64,000 nt of DNA from Hyaloscypha bicolor E (lineage: Eukaryota; Ascomycota; Leotiomycetes; Helotiales; Hyaloscyphaceae): assembly GCF_002865645.1 (NCBI RefSeq), contig NW_020194555.1, forward strand, positions 2,692,288-2,756,287, written 5' to 3'. A program made the position numbers and the translations under genes. Position 1 is the first letter of the stretch; each line of letters begins with the position of its first letter. The notes under the pieces were generated by a model. The model searched no databases. It had not been told where the DNA came from and saw only the letters and a program-made list of their open reading frames with translations. Of this stretch, positions 9,761 to 21,362 are shown piece after piece.

Positions 9761-11838
9761 ATGGGAAGTGTCGCCACCCAGTTACCTGTTGAGGTCCCTT
9801 CAGCGGACCGCGTCGAACCAGGTTCATTCCGACTTCAAACTGCCAATCTCCCCACAGTACCAACATCCAAACCAACAGATGTCGACAGCATAGCATCAAC
9901 CTGGGTCAATTCCTTCAATAAGGTGTTGACAGTTCCCGAGCTAGCCACAATTCCACAACTCTTTCTCGAAGAATCCTACTGGCGAGATCAACTCTGCCTT
10001 TCCTGGGACTTCCACACCCTAAAAGGACCCGAGAAGATTATTTCGCTATTGCAGCAATCCAAGAATGGCTGCCGTATCAAGTCCCTCACTCTTGACCAGA
10101 GTTCCAAAGATCGGTATCCCAAGGCTTCTGTGATGGATAGTGATGGCAAGGTGCACACTGTTCAAGCATTCTTAACTGTTGAGACCGACATCGGACGTGG
10201 CTCGGGTGTTGTACGACTTGTTCAAGATCATGGAGCTTGGAAAGTGTTTACGCTTTATACGTTCCTGAGGGAGTTGAAGGAGCATGAGGAGCAGGTAGGT
10301 GGGAGGAGGCCCAACGGGGTTGCACACGGAGAACATCTATCCCGGAAGAATTGGCTTGATCGCAGGAAAGCAGAGGAAAACTTCGAGAACTGCGAGGAGC
10401 CTATAGTACTTATACTTGGTATGTCTCATATTTTAAGCCTTGTCTTGAATTTACTGACATGAGGTAGGCGCTGGACAAGCCGGGCTTTCCATTGCAGCCA
10501 GGCTCAAAATGCTGGGCACCAAATCGTTGATCGTCGACCGAGAGGAGCGAATTGGAGATAATTGGCGGTCTCGGTACCATCAGCTGGTCCTGCATGATCC
10601 CGTCTGGTTTGACCACCTTCCATATCTCCCATTTCCGGAGAGTTGGCCTGTATTTACGCCGAAGGTACTTATTGCCCGTACCTCTCCCCCTCTTGAGTTC
10701 TGGTATATTGAACAGTGCTCACACTGAGATCTTCTAGGATAAACTCGGGGATTGGTTTGAATCTTACGTGAAGCTTCTGGAACTTAATGTTTGGACTCAG
10801 ACGACCATCACGGGTTCATCTTGGGACGCCATAGCTGGGAAGTGGACAGTCACTCTGGACCGCCTGCATGACGGCAAGAAGGAGACCCGCGTATTTCACC
10901 CAAAGGTAAGATTACGTTCTGCCATGCTTGATCAAATTCAAGGCTAACAGATGTAGCACATAATTCAAGCCACAGGCCACAGCGGCGAACCCAACTTCCC
11001 CTCCAACCTCAAAGGCCTCTCCTCCTTCGCCGGAACCCGCCTAGTCCACTCCTCGCAATTCACAGGCGCCGTCCCCTCCAAAGACCAAAATAAACGCGCC
11101 ATAGTCGTCGGCTGCTGCAACTCCGGGCACGACATCGCCCAAGATTTCTACGAGAACGGCTACTCCGTAACTCTCATCCAGCGCTCCTCGACTTTCGTCG
11201 TATCCGCGGAGACAAACCTCCATCACATGTCTGCACTGTACGGAGAAGGCGGTCCTCCTACTGAAGATGCAGATATGGTGTTCTTTAGTATTCCGAATGC
11301 GGTTGCGAAGAGGTTGAATATTGCTATGACGAGGGTTCAGAATAAGACTGATGAGAAGATTCTGCGGGGTCTGGAGAAGGCGGGGTTCAAGATCGATAAG
11401 GGCCCGGACGGAAGTGGGCTGTGGATTAAGTATCTTACTCGCGGTGGAGGATATTATCTTGATGTTGGATGCAGCCAGCTCATCGCTGATAACAAGATCA
11501 AAGTCAAGCAAGGATGCGAGATCGCTGAGGTTCTTCCTAATGGACTTCTCTTCTCTGATGGAGAGACGCTGGAAGCTGATGAGATTGTGTTTGCTACCGG
11601 GTATCTCAATATGCGAACTCAGTGTAGAAAAATCTTTGGTGATGAGGTTGCGGATAGGGTTAAGGATGTGTGGGGATTTGATGAGGAGGGTGAGATTAGG
11701 ACGATGTGGCGCAAGACTGGGCACCCGGGCTTTTGGTTCATGGGTGGGAATTTGGCCTTGTGTAGGTGGTATTCTAGGTTGCTTGCTTTGCAGATCAAAG
11801 GGTTGGAGGAGGGGCTTTGTTCTTACGAAGACTTGTAG
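9761..11838 (+). CDS. Flavin-containing monooxygenase with N-terminal NTF2-like region
   Basis: Four exons, 9761-10418, 10468-10664, 10738-10905 and 10957-11838, give 634 aa. The introns are 49, 73 and 51 bp. Residues 1-170 look like an NTF2/SnoaL-type fold (a long helix, then alternating strands with a WKVFTLYTF end), inferred from pattern only. The catalytic part has the FAD-binding GAGQAG (220-225), the ERIGDNWR-type segment following it, an FxGxxxHSSQF motif (365-376) typical of N-hydroxylating or Baeyer-Villiger-like enzymes, the NADPH-binding GCCNSG (393-398), and the late ATGY motif. Such enzymes oxidise N or S atoms or ketones of small molecules using NADPH and O2. The substrate is unknown, and no biosynthetic core enzyme is nearby. 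Confidence 0.88.
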
Positions 11839-12253
11839 AGGCGAGGTTATATGCATGTGATTTGGGACGATATCTATACACTGAAATAAGGGAAATGCAA
11901 TGACGGGTAGTCTCCAAAGCAAGACTTGCGTATTTGCTTAGATTTATATTCCAAAGTTTGTCATGAAATATAAGCACATTGGAAAATCAATGTTCCAATC
12001 AGTCTTGGATATTCAATACTTCTCATGTGACTATGTTCCCAATTATCTTGGAACACTGAGTAAATCAAAGTGAAAGAATGCTCTGCTTAGGCTTGGGATA
12101 ATGCGTGACATGACCGAACAAACAATGTACCGGCCAGTCTTGAACATCATGTAATATAACACGAGCATCATTAAACTTTGTATTCGTTTGGTAGCAACAG
12201 CAACGCAAGTGGGTATCTTAATCATACATATATATAAACCAGCCCCACCCCGT
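11839..12253. other. Intergenic between convergent genes
   Basis: A 415-bp 3'-to-3' gap between the monooxygenase and the kinase. It is AT-leaning and contains no supported gene. Confidence 0.5.
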
Positions 12254-14785
12254 CTACTCCCAACTCTGAACCAATCCTTCCAACCACTCTCGGACAAGAG
12301 CAGTAGACCACCGTCGGTTTTTGTCCTCGCAGACCATCTTCACAATCCCCTCTCTCATCTCATGCTCCCGGAAATCGTCTGGCACCTCGCCCTTCTTCCC
12401 CAAATTAGACAACACCGCACGCCGCTCTGTTTCCGTCCCGAATTTGTATAGAAGCTCGAATGCGATTATACCTAAGCTGAATACGTCCAGCTTGGCACAG
12501 GGTTCCGGATTTTTTCCAGACGGGAGTGGAGGGCAGTAGAGGGTGGTTCCGACATTGGATGAGACAAAAGGGGGCGGGACAGGACCGGGTGAGGAGGAAT
12601 AAGCAGCATTGAATTCTTTCAACTCGTAAATCAGACCAAAGTCCCCAAGTTTAGGGCAGACGAAAATTGGTTTAGTCGTCTTCTTGTTATCACACTCCGC
12701 ACAGTTGTCGATTCTGATATAGCCTTGAGTCGGCTTTTCCTCTGGGTCGAGGATTGCGAGGAAAATATTCTTTGGCTTGAGGTCGCGATGGATGATCTTC
12801 TTGTTGTGTAGATACTCGACTCCTTCGAGGATGGCTAGGAGGAGGCGGGCGGCTGGGAGAGCGTGGAAGCAGTGCTTGATTACCGAGTCCTTGTCGGTAC
12901 TTTCTAGGTCGGGACACTATAACAGTCAATTTATACTGTTCAAAATTCCGATTGGAAGCTTGCTTACGATGAAGTCATCCAACGTTACCGGGTAGGGGGT
13001 CATCTTAATGAACAGAACGAAATCCTCGTTGATAACTAGATCATCGACGTCTACCGTCTCTGCAATCTCAACACGGGGGATTTCTTCTACTTCATCTGTT
13101 GCATCTTCTGTGCTGTCACTTTCCTCACCGGGTTTTCTGAACATAGACTGAATTGCCTTCGGTGAATCATCTTCATGCTTAACATTGTGGGGGTTGGTGG
13201 AATCCTTGTTGGATACAGAGTCGCTGAAAACAATTGATGAATCGAAGTGTTCTTCCCCGGTCGAGGTTGCTCTGCGCTCTAGTGTGAACTGCTTGTTGAG
13301 GTCCCGCTCTAGATCAAACTGTATACTCTGGATTCCAGACGAAAGAGCTGCAATAGATTGGCTTGGAACACGGGAAGCTGAGAACTCAGAATTGTTACTA
13401 CAACTCCACAGATTAGCACCCTTAACCAACACTCGATCTGATTCAAAAGACTTACTTGGAGTTATCTTCGCCTTCTCTTGGCAAAGGACAAGGTGTCGAC
13501 TCAATCCAACAATGGTGATAACGGGTAATGTGGTGATGATCCAAGCGCGCCAAGGTCCTGATCTCTCGGGGGACTCTGTCCAACCTCTTCTCTTTCAAGA
13601 GGTAACGCAGATGGGAGGCCGTGAGCACAATCTTCTTGATTGCGTACTCCGCGCCATCTAAACGATGTCGGGCTTTGTAGACCTTCCCAAATCCGCCTGA
13701 GCCAAGTACGGCAAGTCTATGGCATTTTGTGGTTAGTATATTTCTTAACATAGTCTCGTGAATACGCTGCAGGTGACAATAAAATTACAGGTCTACAATC
13801 TGCGCCAATCATGCTAGTATACCATAGGCAGCACTATTGCACCCAGCGTAGACAGATCCGTTGTCCAGAGGACCAGACAATCGCCTTTGAAATCCAGTTG
13901 TGCCAGATATCGGATCGCAAACAGTCATGGATAGAGTTGAATGACAGGAGTTACTTACTGTTCATAGTCACTAACATAGAGAGACCTGCCGAGCGTTGTA
14001 TTCTGCATTTTTGGGAAGAAGTGAGAGAGCTTTGATAAAGGACTTCTTTGAAGTTGCTGCTCACGTGGAGCCGTAATTGCCAATGGACCAGGGTTGTATG
14101 GTACAAAATCTGAATTGAACAATGAAGAATCAAAGAGTGGGCCTGTTTGGCGGTTCTGTTGATGTGAGGAGGGTGGAAGGACGAATCGACCGGGGTTGTA
14201 TGGTACAATATCCGAATAAATCGATGAAGACTCAAAGTGAGGGAGCGCTCGGTGGCGGTGTTGTTGTGCAGAAAGATTGAAGTTTCGCTTTGTGGCAATG
14301 TTTTGGAGCAGATTGTCGAATGAATCTAGGTAATTTCGAAGATCTGGGAGAGTTGGCGCAGCAAAGTCTTCAGATACCAATCCAGCCCTCACGAGCTCAC
14401 TTCGCATCTCATCAAAGAGATGTCGAGCAAGGCCTAACACTTCAGGATGATCTTCCGGTACTGCATTTTCTGGACTACAGCCTGCATTGATGGTATTTGC
14501 AGCCTGTGTCCTACATCTCCCTTCAATTAAAGAGAGATAAAACAGAGTTGCATGCTGTTGTGGTTGCAAATTTGGCAACCTAGGCAGCGTAACATCCGTT
14601 CCCAATGGCCCTGCTACTGTTCGGTCATTGAAGTTCCGAGGGATGCTTCCCTCCGCAGTGGAAACACCCCCATCCTCGTGTTTTCCCTCCTCATCGTCTG
14701 AACGGTCACGTGATCTACTGTGAGAGCCCTCAAGACTTGAGTCCGCACTTAGATCTTCTGATGAAACCCAGTACTTCGGGGACAT
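12254..14785 (-). CDS. Protein kinase related to eIF2alpha kinases (HRI-like)
   Basis: Four exons, 13959-14785, 13456-13716, 12968-13397 and 12254-12916, give 726 aa. The introns are 242, 58 and 51 bp. The start is the ATG at 14785; a GTG-initiated frame four codons upstream is not needed. Residues 1-270 are acidic, then Asn/Pro-rich. The kinase has the Gly loop GSGGFGKV (281-288), Lys303 in AIKK, a split insert of about 140 residues (365-505) as in eIF2alpha kinases, HRDLKPKN (549-556), and GDFG (597-600). The activation segment runs GTTLYCPP with no APE glutamate. The C-lobe has LDVFSLGIIAFELLY. eIF2alpha kinases phosphorylate eIF2alpha to lower translation during stress. The family assignment rests on the insert and overall pattern, so the target is inferred. 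Confidence 0.85.
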
Positions 14786-15446
14786 TTTGCTGAACACAAC
14801 ATAAAGAGAACGTTGGGGTGCTACAAAGAAGAAAGGAATGCGTGAAAGTTCAGGGATGAGGACTGAAGACAGAATGCAGAATCCGAGTTGAGTCGGGTGT
14901 GGAGAGCGGGTCCCTCTCTTATGCTCCCGACAGCTCTCGATTTAACGAAGCATATCTGCTGTTTGAAATGCTGTGACATCTGGCGTCCGTGTCAAGGGAA
15001 GGGCTGAATGAACTTGACCAGGTTGTCTTTTGGTCTTGGTGTGAGTCTTCGGCCTGGTCGAATGCAAGTCCGTCTCCGACCTTCTCGCGGCCCGCCCCAG
15101 GCAGCAATTCTGGATGCCTGCCGAGCGTTGATTTTAACTTCCTTCTGATGTCTAATCAGCAAACATTTATTCGTGATTATTTAGAACAATGGGGTTTTCA
15201 TACGATTAAATCGGCTTTGCGACAATCGTCTTGTCGCTGTATCAGGTGACGTGGCGAAATCACCCTTCCAGGATCCACCAATCGATTCTACAAACCCACG
15301 TGCAACACGACTATGTGGACAACGTGACTCGCGAATGCCTGAGAACGGGTGAGGAACCTTCGAGAAGACGTCCGGTTCTGTTATGCACCAGGCTCACCTT
15401 TATGATGCAGGAGCAGTGCTTTCCATGATTCGGGCCAGGGGTCAAG
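14786..15446. other. Divergent promoter region
   Basis: About 660 bp between the kinase (minus) and the Lys/Ser-rich protein (plus), presumably holding both promoters. No RNA gene or repeat is seen. Confidence 0.5.
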
Positions 15447-16586
15447 ATGCGAAGGAAGCTTCCGTGGGAGGATGGTACCTCCACAGCGAGTCGCCCAAGC
15501 AAAGCTGGGAGTGCGCCGGCGCCCAAAAGGCAGAAGCTGAATGATAAGAAAGATGACAGGACACCGTCTCCGAAGAGGAATATAGATAGACGAGGTGAGC
15601 TCGTTGGGTCGTCTTTCTCGTGCATAGCTGACCTAATCTAGCTCCGTCCTCATCCCCAGCTCCTCAAGCGGCAAAGGAGGAGTAAGAAATCATGCTGTGG
15701 ATCCTAGAGCTAGCTGACCCGCCTTAGATTCATGGACGAAGGGACGGAGTGCGACGACAAATGGCGGATGGTGGAGGATGAGTTCCTGGCCGTCGCTAAG
15801 AAGTTCACCGTTCATCTCCACGCTGCCGAGTATAAAAGACAACAAAAGATGGTGAAAAGCCGAAACGCGGAGACTATCAACTCTATATCACGCCCCGTCA
15901 CAGGAAAGATGCCAGACCACACAAAACGGAAGATGGAAGCTGCCGTTAGAGTGAAAGCTCAGAGAACTGCTCTAGAGAACGTGGTTGTCAAGAAGGTTGA
16001 AGATGATGATGATAGCGACGATGGCGATGGCCTCCCTTATTTTGGGACTACACTTCATGGATTGATGGATAGTCCACGTAAGAAAGCTGCGTCTCTAGCA
16101 AAACCTGGGACGATTGCAGCAACCACAAGAGCAGCTGCTGGGTTTAAGCAATCAGCGGCACAGTCGAAACCTGATAGAACGCACGAATCACCTCAATCCA
16201 AGGTCGCTCTCCGTACTGCTAAATCATATCAGTCAAACAAGAGTGTAGCGGAGTCATCTGAAGACGATGATGATCTTGATGCGCCAATACTGGCTCCGAA
16301 ACTGGCAGCCCTTTTCCAGAAACCTGCCCCCAGCTCTGCGCCCAATGTCAAATTAACTAGCATCACCAAAACTACGAAGTCAATTCCAGCGCCAAAGCCA
16401 AGCTCATTAACTGCCATTAAGAGCAACTCATTCAGCGCAGTTGGGTCAAAACCCTCACGCACTCAACTATCGCCGGAAGTTAGATCCCGGCCGTCGAGAC
16501 TAGAGCAAGCTCGACGTCACAAGGCAAAGATGGAGAAGGAGCAAAAGGACAAACATATACTAGATGTGATCCCGACCTTTCTATGA
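15447..16586 (+). CDS. Lys/Ser-rich hypothetical nuclear-type protein, 348 aa
   Basis: Three exons, 15447-15594, 15642-15681 and 15728-16586, join in frame across introns of 47 and 46 bp, the middle exon being only 40 bp. The protein begins with a basic, Pro/Ser-rich segment, then an ordered-looking block around residues 64-100 (WRMVEDEFLAVAKKFTVHLHAAEYKR). After that comes a long disordered part with acidic clusters (EDDDDSDDGD and SSEDDDD) and Lys/Ser/Pro stretches, ending in a charged helix. I do not recognise the family. Composition suggests a nuclear or chromatin-bound protein, which is inference. Its stop lies 137 bp from the stop of the dioxygenase gene on the other strand. Confidence 0.7.
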
Positions 16587-16723
16587 AGCGGCCTTTGCAT
16601 CATCAGCTGGCATTGAACTCCAACCTCCAAATGACACCGAGGCAAGAATTATCAGACACCCACACCCCGAGCAAAAACCTCAGCACTGGTGCAATTTGCT
16701 TGTATCACCTATATACAACCATT

Positions 16724-17959
16724 TCAAGCCTTGTACGGGGTCTCGACGGGCGCTTCCGCCTGTGGCGCAATTCTAGCCAAGTGCCTCCTCTGGCCGCTCT
16801 TCCAGTCGACAAGGGCTGAGTGCAAGGTCACTCGGTTATCCCACACGACCACCGTCTTCGCAGCCCATTTCACGCGAGCATGGAAATCTGCTCCAAAAGC
16901 AATGTGATCATAGAGAAATTTCAGCAAAGCATCACTCTCCTCTTGCTTATACCCGACGATTTTTCGAGTAACTCCAAGTATGTTAGCTCGTCTGGTCAGC
17001 CAAGATGTATGGCACTCACACTGTGGGTTGACATATAAAGCCTTTTCACCTGTCACTGGATGAGTTCGAACGATTGGATGTTCGCTCACCACTGGCTCTC
17101 TGCGAACCGCACCGCCCTTTCCTCTAGAAGCGTCGACTTGTTCAATCCCGGAATGAGTAGCCTTGAGACCGTGAAGTCTCTCTTTGAATCCTTCGCTTAG
17201 ACGATTGTATGCCTCAACTTGATTTGCAAAGAGGGTATCTCCTCCAGTTTCTGGAACATCGAGTATGTAGAGAAACGTCGTTCCCGGGGGTTGCAGTTCG
17301 TAACTTACGTCACTGTGCCAGGCAACGGAGCTTGTTCTTGTCTGGAAAAACGCTTCCGCTGTCTTGTCGCCTGCCCCTCTGTGCACGAGATGAACTTCAG
17401 GGTACCCTTCTGGAGCACCGCTTGTTGGATGAATATGAAGACGGCCAAAATAACGACCATAGTCAAGAGCTTCATTGATGGGCAAATCAGCGAAGTCCTG
17501 GCTCCGGAAAGCCACTACCTTGCGTTCCGCCACAAAGCGGGCAAGTTGGTCTTTGCCTGCTGGACTCAGCGTGCTTAGTTGTACACCAGTGACTTCGGTT
17601 CCGATAGTTGGGGTGAGGTCGTTCGTGGTAACGCCCTTTGCGAGGAGCTCAGGAAAGTTTTTATCTGCGTCAAGGCCTGGGTCATGGTGCTCAAAAAGCT
17701 GAAGTGGAGGATATTTCTCATTTCCCCACGTTGGGAGATAATTCCGATACTGATGTCTTGCTTAGCACTCGCCGCCAATATCAACAGACCCGCATACCTT
17801 GGCAGCTTGGAAGCCATCTTTTCCTTGCTCCTCAGCCTCTTTCTCATACCCAATGGGTGCGAGTTCTTTGTATGGGCCAGTGTTGCTAGTCAACTTGACC
17901 TGAGAGTGTTCGACAGGGCGACTTGGGACCGTAACGGTTTCGGTAGCGGAGGGGGCCAT
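16724..17959 (-). CDS. TauD/TfdA family Fe(II)/2-oxoglutarate dioxygenase
   Basis: Three exons, 17798-17959, 17020-17749 and 16724-16971, with two 48-bp introns, give 379 aa. The facial triad is visible: His199 and Asp201 in WHSDVSY and His348 in NRVTLHS, with a 2-oxoglutarate-binding Arg at about 360-364 in the QRRHLAR stretch. The family includes yeast Jlp1, which releases sulfite from sulfonates or taurine as a sulfur source; the exact substrate here is unknown. The second intron (16972-17019) is a multiple of three and has no stop codon. A reader that ignores it would get a continuous frame with 16 extra residues replacing the natural NPQ-FTRKIVG junction. The gene diverges from NMD3 across 774 bp. 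Confidence 0.92.
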
Positions 17960-18733
17960 CTTGTTTAACTCCAACGAGTTGTCTTGGGCTTCTGTTAAAC
18001 TTCCGGTGGCTTACATGGAGTCTTTATAGGAATCTCCGTGCCAGGGTCGTATTGCGTTTGCTGCATGTCGGGCACTCATCATCCAAATGACCCCTCACCT
18101 TCATCCCTGACCAAATCGGAAAACGGCTCTCTTGCATGGGATCTTCAGATCATCATTGGCGGGCAGCGCTTTACTTTGTAAATAGTCGCTCCTGTCAGCC
18201 GTAAATCTTACTTCTTCTTCAATCAGTTTACTTATTGATTTGACCAAATTGAGGGGTTTCCATATTATTGGTCGATTGTTCCACTAAAGAATGGTGCAAT
18301 CGACGTTGAAGATCGCGAATACAGAGAAGTGGGATAAATGCCAAGCTGGCGGTAGAATCACCTTTGAGGCTCGATTGCACGTTGCTCGCTTGTAAGAAAC
18401 TCAGCTATTAATAAATGTAATAAACAGAAATCCTCTCGTGGTTTAACAGTCACGTGAGGGATCGAGAAAAATTATCTCGTGACTTGTCGTTTTACAAGGT
18501 TCACTTCGATTACCACTAGAGCAAGATCCGCGAGCGTCCTATACTTCCTTCAATACTCAAGATGGTAAGACCATACAATGTGAATTCTTGAAATCTTGGT
18601 CTCGTGACGTTGGCGGGTGGCGTTGCTGAGAAATGAGATAACCGAAGCGTAATCGCGGGGTTGTTGAAATATTATTTTGAACAATTTCTTATCAATCAAC
18701 ACCTCCAAAAACCAACCCGTCGACACCTTCACT
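17960..18733. other. Divergent promoter region, dioxygenase and NMD3
   Basis: Shared upstream region of the two divergent genes. An ATG followed at once by GTAAGA at 18561-18569 resembles a leader-exon donor, so the NMD3 5' UTR may contain an intron. Nothing else is recognisable. Confidence 0.4.
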
Positions 18734-20338
18734 ATGTCTGCTATGGATCTTGATGCGCCTGTCTCTATTGCGCCTCAGCATAGAGAACAGACAAGTGCCA
18801 CGTAAGTAGAATTTACGGCCTTCGATGACAAGTGCTAATGATCATCCAGAATTCTTTGCTGCAACTGCGGTGCTGCTATCGATGGCACAACCTCAGCGGG
18901 GGCACTCTGCTACGACTGTGTGAAGCTTACGATCGATGTATCACAGGGGATCCAGCGTGAGGCAACTCTACATTTCTGCCGAGATTGCGAGAGATGGCTA
19001 TTACCGCCTTCAAGTTGGATTGTCGCCGCACCTGAATCGAGAGAATTACTCGCCCTTTGCCTGAAGAAATTGCGAGGTCTACACAAAGTTCGGATTATCG
19101 ATGCAAGTTTTATTTGGACGGAACCTCATTCTCGACGAGTAAAGGTGAAGCTCACCATCCAAGACTCCGTGTCTGAGGGCGTTGTGCTGCAACAAGCATT
19201 CGAAATCGAATACGTGGTGGCGTACCAACAATGTCCCGACTGCGCGAAATCATATACTGCGAATACATGGCGGGCATGCGTACAGGTTCGACAAAAAGTT
19301 CCCCATAAAAGGACTTTCCTTTACCTCGAACAACTTATCCTCAAGCATGGAGCGCACAAGGACACAATCAACATCAAGGAGGTCAAGGATGGGCTGGACT
19401 TTTACTACTCTGCACGAAATCAAGCTGAGAAATTCGTCGACTTCCTCAATTCCGTCGCACCTGTCCGAACCAAGAAATCGCAAGAACTTATCTCGATGGA
19501 TATCCACACATCTACGAAATCCTACAAATTCTCATACTCCGTTGAGTTGGTACCGATATGCAAGGATGATTTGGTGGCGATACCCATAAAGCTGGCGAAG
19601 CAGATTGGTAATATTTCTCCTCTGGGATTATGTTACCGCGTTGGCACATCTCTCAATATTCTCGACCCACATACTCTCCAAACGGCTGATATCAGCACGC
19701 CAATATACTGGCGAGCGCCATTTACAGCCCTCGCGGACGTGCAAGAACTGGTTGAGTTTATTGTTATGGATATTGAGCCTATAGGCGCACAAAAAGGCAA
19801 GTGGCTGCTTGCAGAAGCAACCGTTGCGCGAGCTTCAGATCTTGGATCGAACGACAAGACGTACTATACCAGAACACATCTCGGAAATGTTCTTCACCCG
19901 GGAGACTCAGTGATGGGTTACATGTTGACCGGTACAAACTTCAACAGCCCCCAATTCGACGCCTTAGAGCAATCTAACTCATACGCCTCACAAATACCTG
20001 ACGTGATGCTGGTCAAGAAATTCTACGCGAGAAAGAAGAAGTCCAAGAACCGGAATTGGCGCCTCAGGCGCATGGCGAAAGATGAGGGCGACTTGTTACC
20101 AAAGAAATCAGATCAAGAGAAGATGGATAGGGATTATGAGATGTTTTTGCGGGACGTGGAGGAAGATACTGAGCTGCGGCAGACTATGGCGTTGTATAAG
20201 GCGCAGCAGCAGGCGAAGAAAGATGCTGAGGCTATGAGTGTGGTTGAGACGGAAGATGGAGACGATGAGACGCCGCAGATCAATATGGATGAGTTGCTAG
20301 ATGAGTTCGATGAACTTAATGTTAAGGATGAGCATTAG
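18734..20338 (+). CDS. NMD3: 60S ribosomal export protein NMD3
   Basis: Two exons, 18734-18801 and 18850-20338, around a 48-bp intron, give 518 aa, the normal length for the family. The N-terminal zinc-binding cysteine pairs are present: CCNC and CYDC (about 26-46), CRDC (66-69), and CPDC further on. The middle matches the conserved NMD3 body (LRGLHKVRIIDASFIWTEPHSRR). The C-terminus is acidic and contains leucine-spaced segments (NMDELLDEFDELNV) consistent with the Crm1-dependent export signal. NMD3 binds the late pre-60S subunit and bridges it to Crm1 for nuclear export. The residues and length together make this one of the safest calls in the window. Confidence 0.97.
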
Positions 20339-20765
20339 TTTTGCGACATCTTGACACTCTCATTCGTTTGCTGGCGTGTGGCACTAAAGGTGTCGGGTTT
20401 TTTCTGGCGGCGGACATCATAGATTGCTGGTAAAGCATAGAGGCAAAATTCATGATGGCAAGCGCTCGAATTCCTTTCCTTGACTCGAGTTTTGACAAAT
20501 CATTGCCGGAGTTCGTCTGTGCAGCGGGAAATGAACAAAGAATCGAATTCGTCGTAACCAGATCAAAGTAAGATCTTACACATTCGCTATACCTTGATCT
20601 ATTATCACTCACGACTTTACAATCAAAGTTCGAAGTTTCTTCTGAAAGTTCACGCCATGCTCCGCAGCCCCAAGCGTGTCTGTACCCGCCACACCGTCGC
20701 CCCAAACCCCATCAACCACCCACCACCAAGCCTCCATGCACTCCCCTCCACCTCGGCCTTCTTGA
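20339..20765. other. Intergenic, nothing recognisable
   Basis: The 3' side of NMD3 and a C-rich stretch from about 20690. Frames on both strands here are overlapping and repetitive in codons, and I do not support any as a gene. Confidence 0.4.
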
Positions 20766-21074
20766 TCGACACCCCAAACCCAGCTCATCTCCATCCTCCA
20801 CAGACCGACAAATACAGCTACACGGAGGCAACACTTCGCGTCGCAAATTCCGGCGCTGGCTCATGATGAATATCAAGAGTTGTGGATTTTGTTGCATTTG
20901 ACGACAGTTGGGGCGCCGTTTGAAAGGTGTGAGGGGATGAAGGTGCAAGTAAAGGTGGTGAGGGAGGGGTTGGTGTGTGCGTTAGAGAGGTGGAGGATAT
21001 TGGTGGAGGGTGAAGTGGAGGAGAGTCAGGGGAGTCAAGGAGGGTGGGAAGAAGTGTTGGGGGTTGGACAGTAG
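20766..21074 (+). CDS. Possible exon or gene remnant, unknown function
   Basis: An open frame of 102 codons follows directly after an in-frame TGA at 20763-20765 and ends at TAG. Its sequence looks protein-like, with an ordered block around HDEYQELWILLHLTTVGAP and a charged segment after it, unlike neighbouring random frames. No in-frame ATG lies near the start, and no good splice acceptor joins it to the ATG frame at 20657. It may be a broken gene, or an exon whose upstream part I cannot place. Confidence 0.25.
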   Translation, partial: STPQTQLISILHRPTNTATRRQHFASQIPALAHDEYQELWILLHLTTVGAPFERCEGMKVQVKVVREGLVCALERWRILVEGEVEESQGSQGGWEEVLGVGQ

Positions 21075-21362
21075 GAGATGTGAGAGATCCTTGTGGGTTG
21101 TTGTGATTGGAATGAAGGATGAGTCGAGATGTATTCGATATGCAGATTGTTCTGCTATCGGTGCGAACAAATGGTTAGATCTATTGAGTCTGGCTCGTCG
21201 TGCTGCGACGGGGCACACATTGCCTGGCTATATTCTCAACTTTCTGACGCTTGAAAATGTCAACTCAAACTTTCCATCCCTCAAAGTTACTCAAATCACT
21301 CGAACTTTTATCAAAAGTTAGAACTCAGATCAATCCAAATCGAATCAACCTCAAACTCCAAC

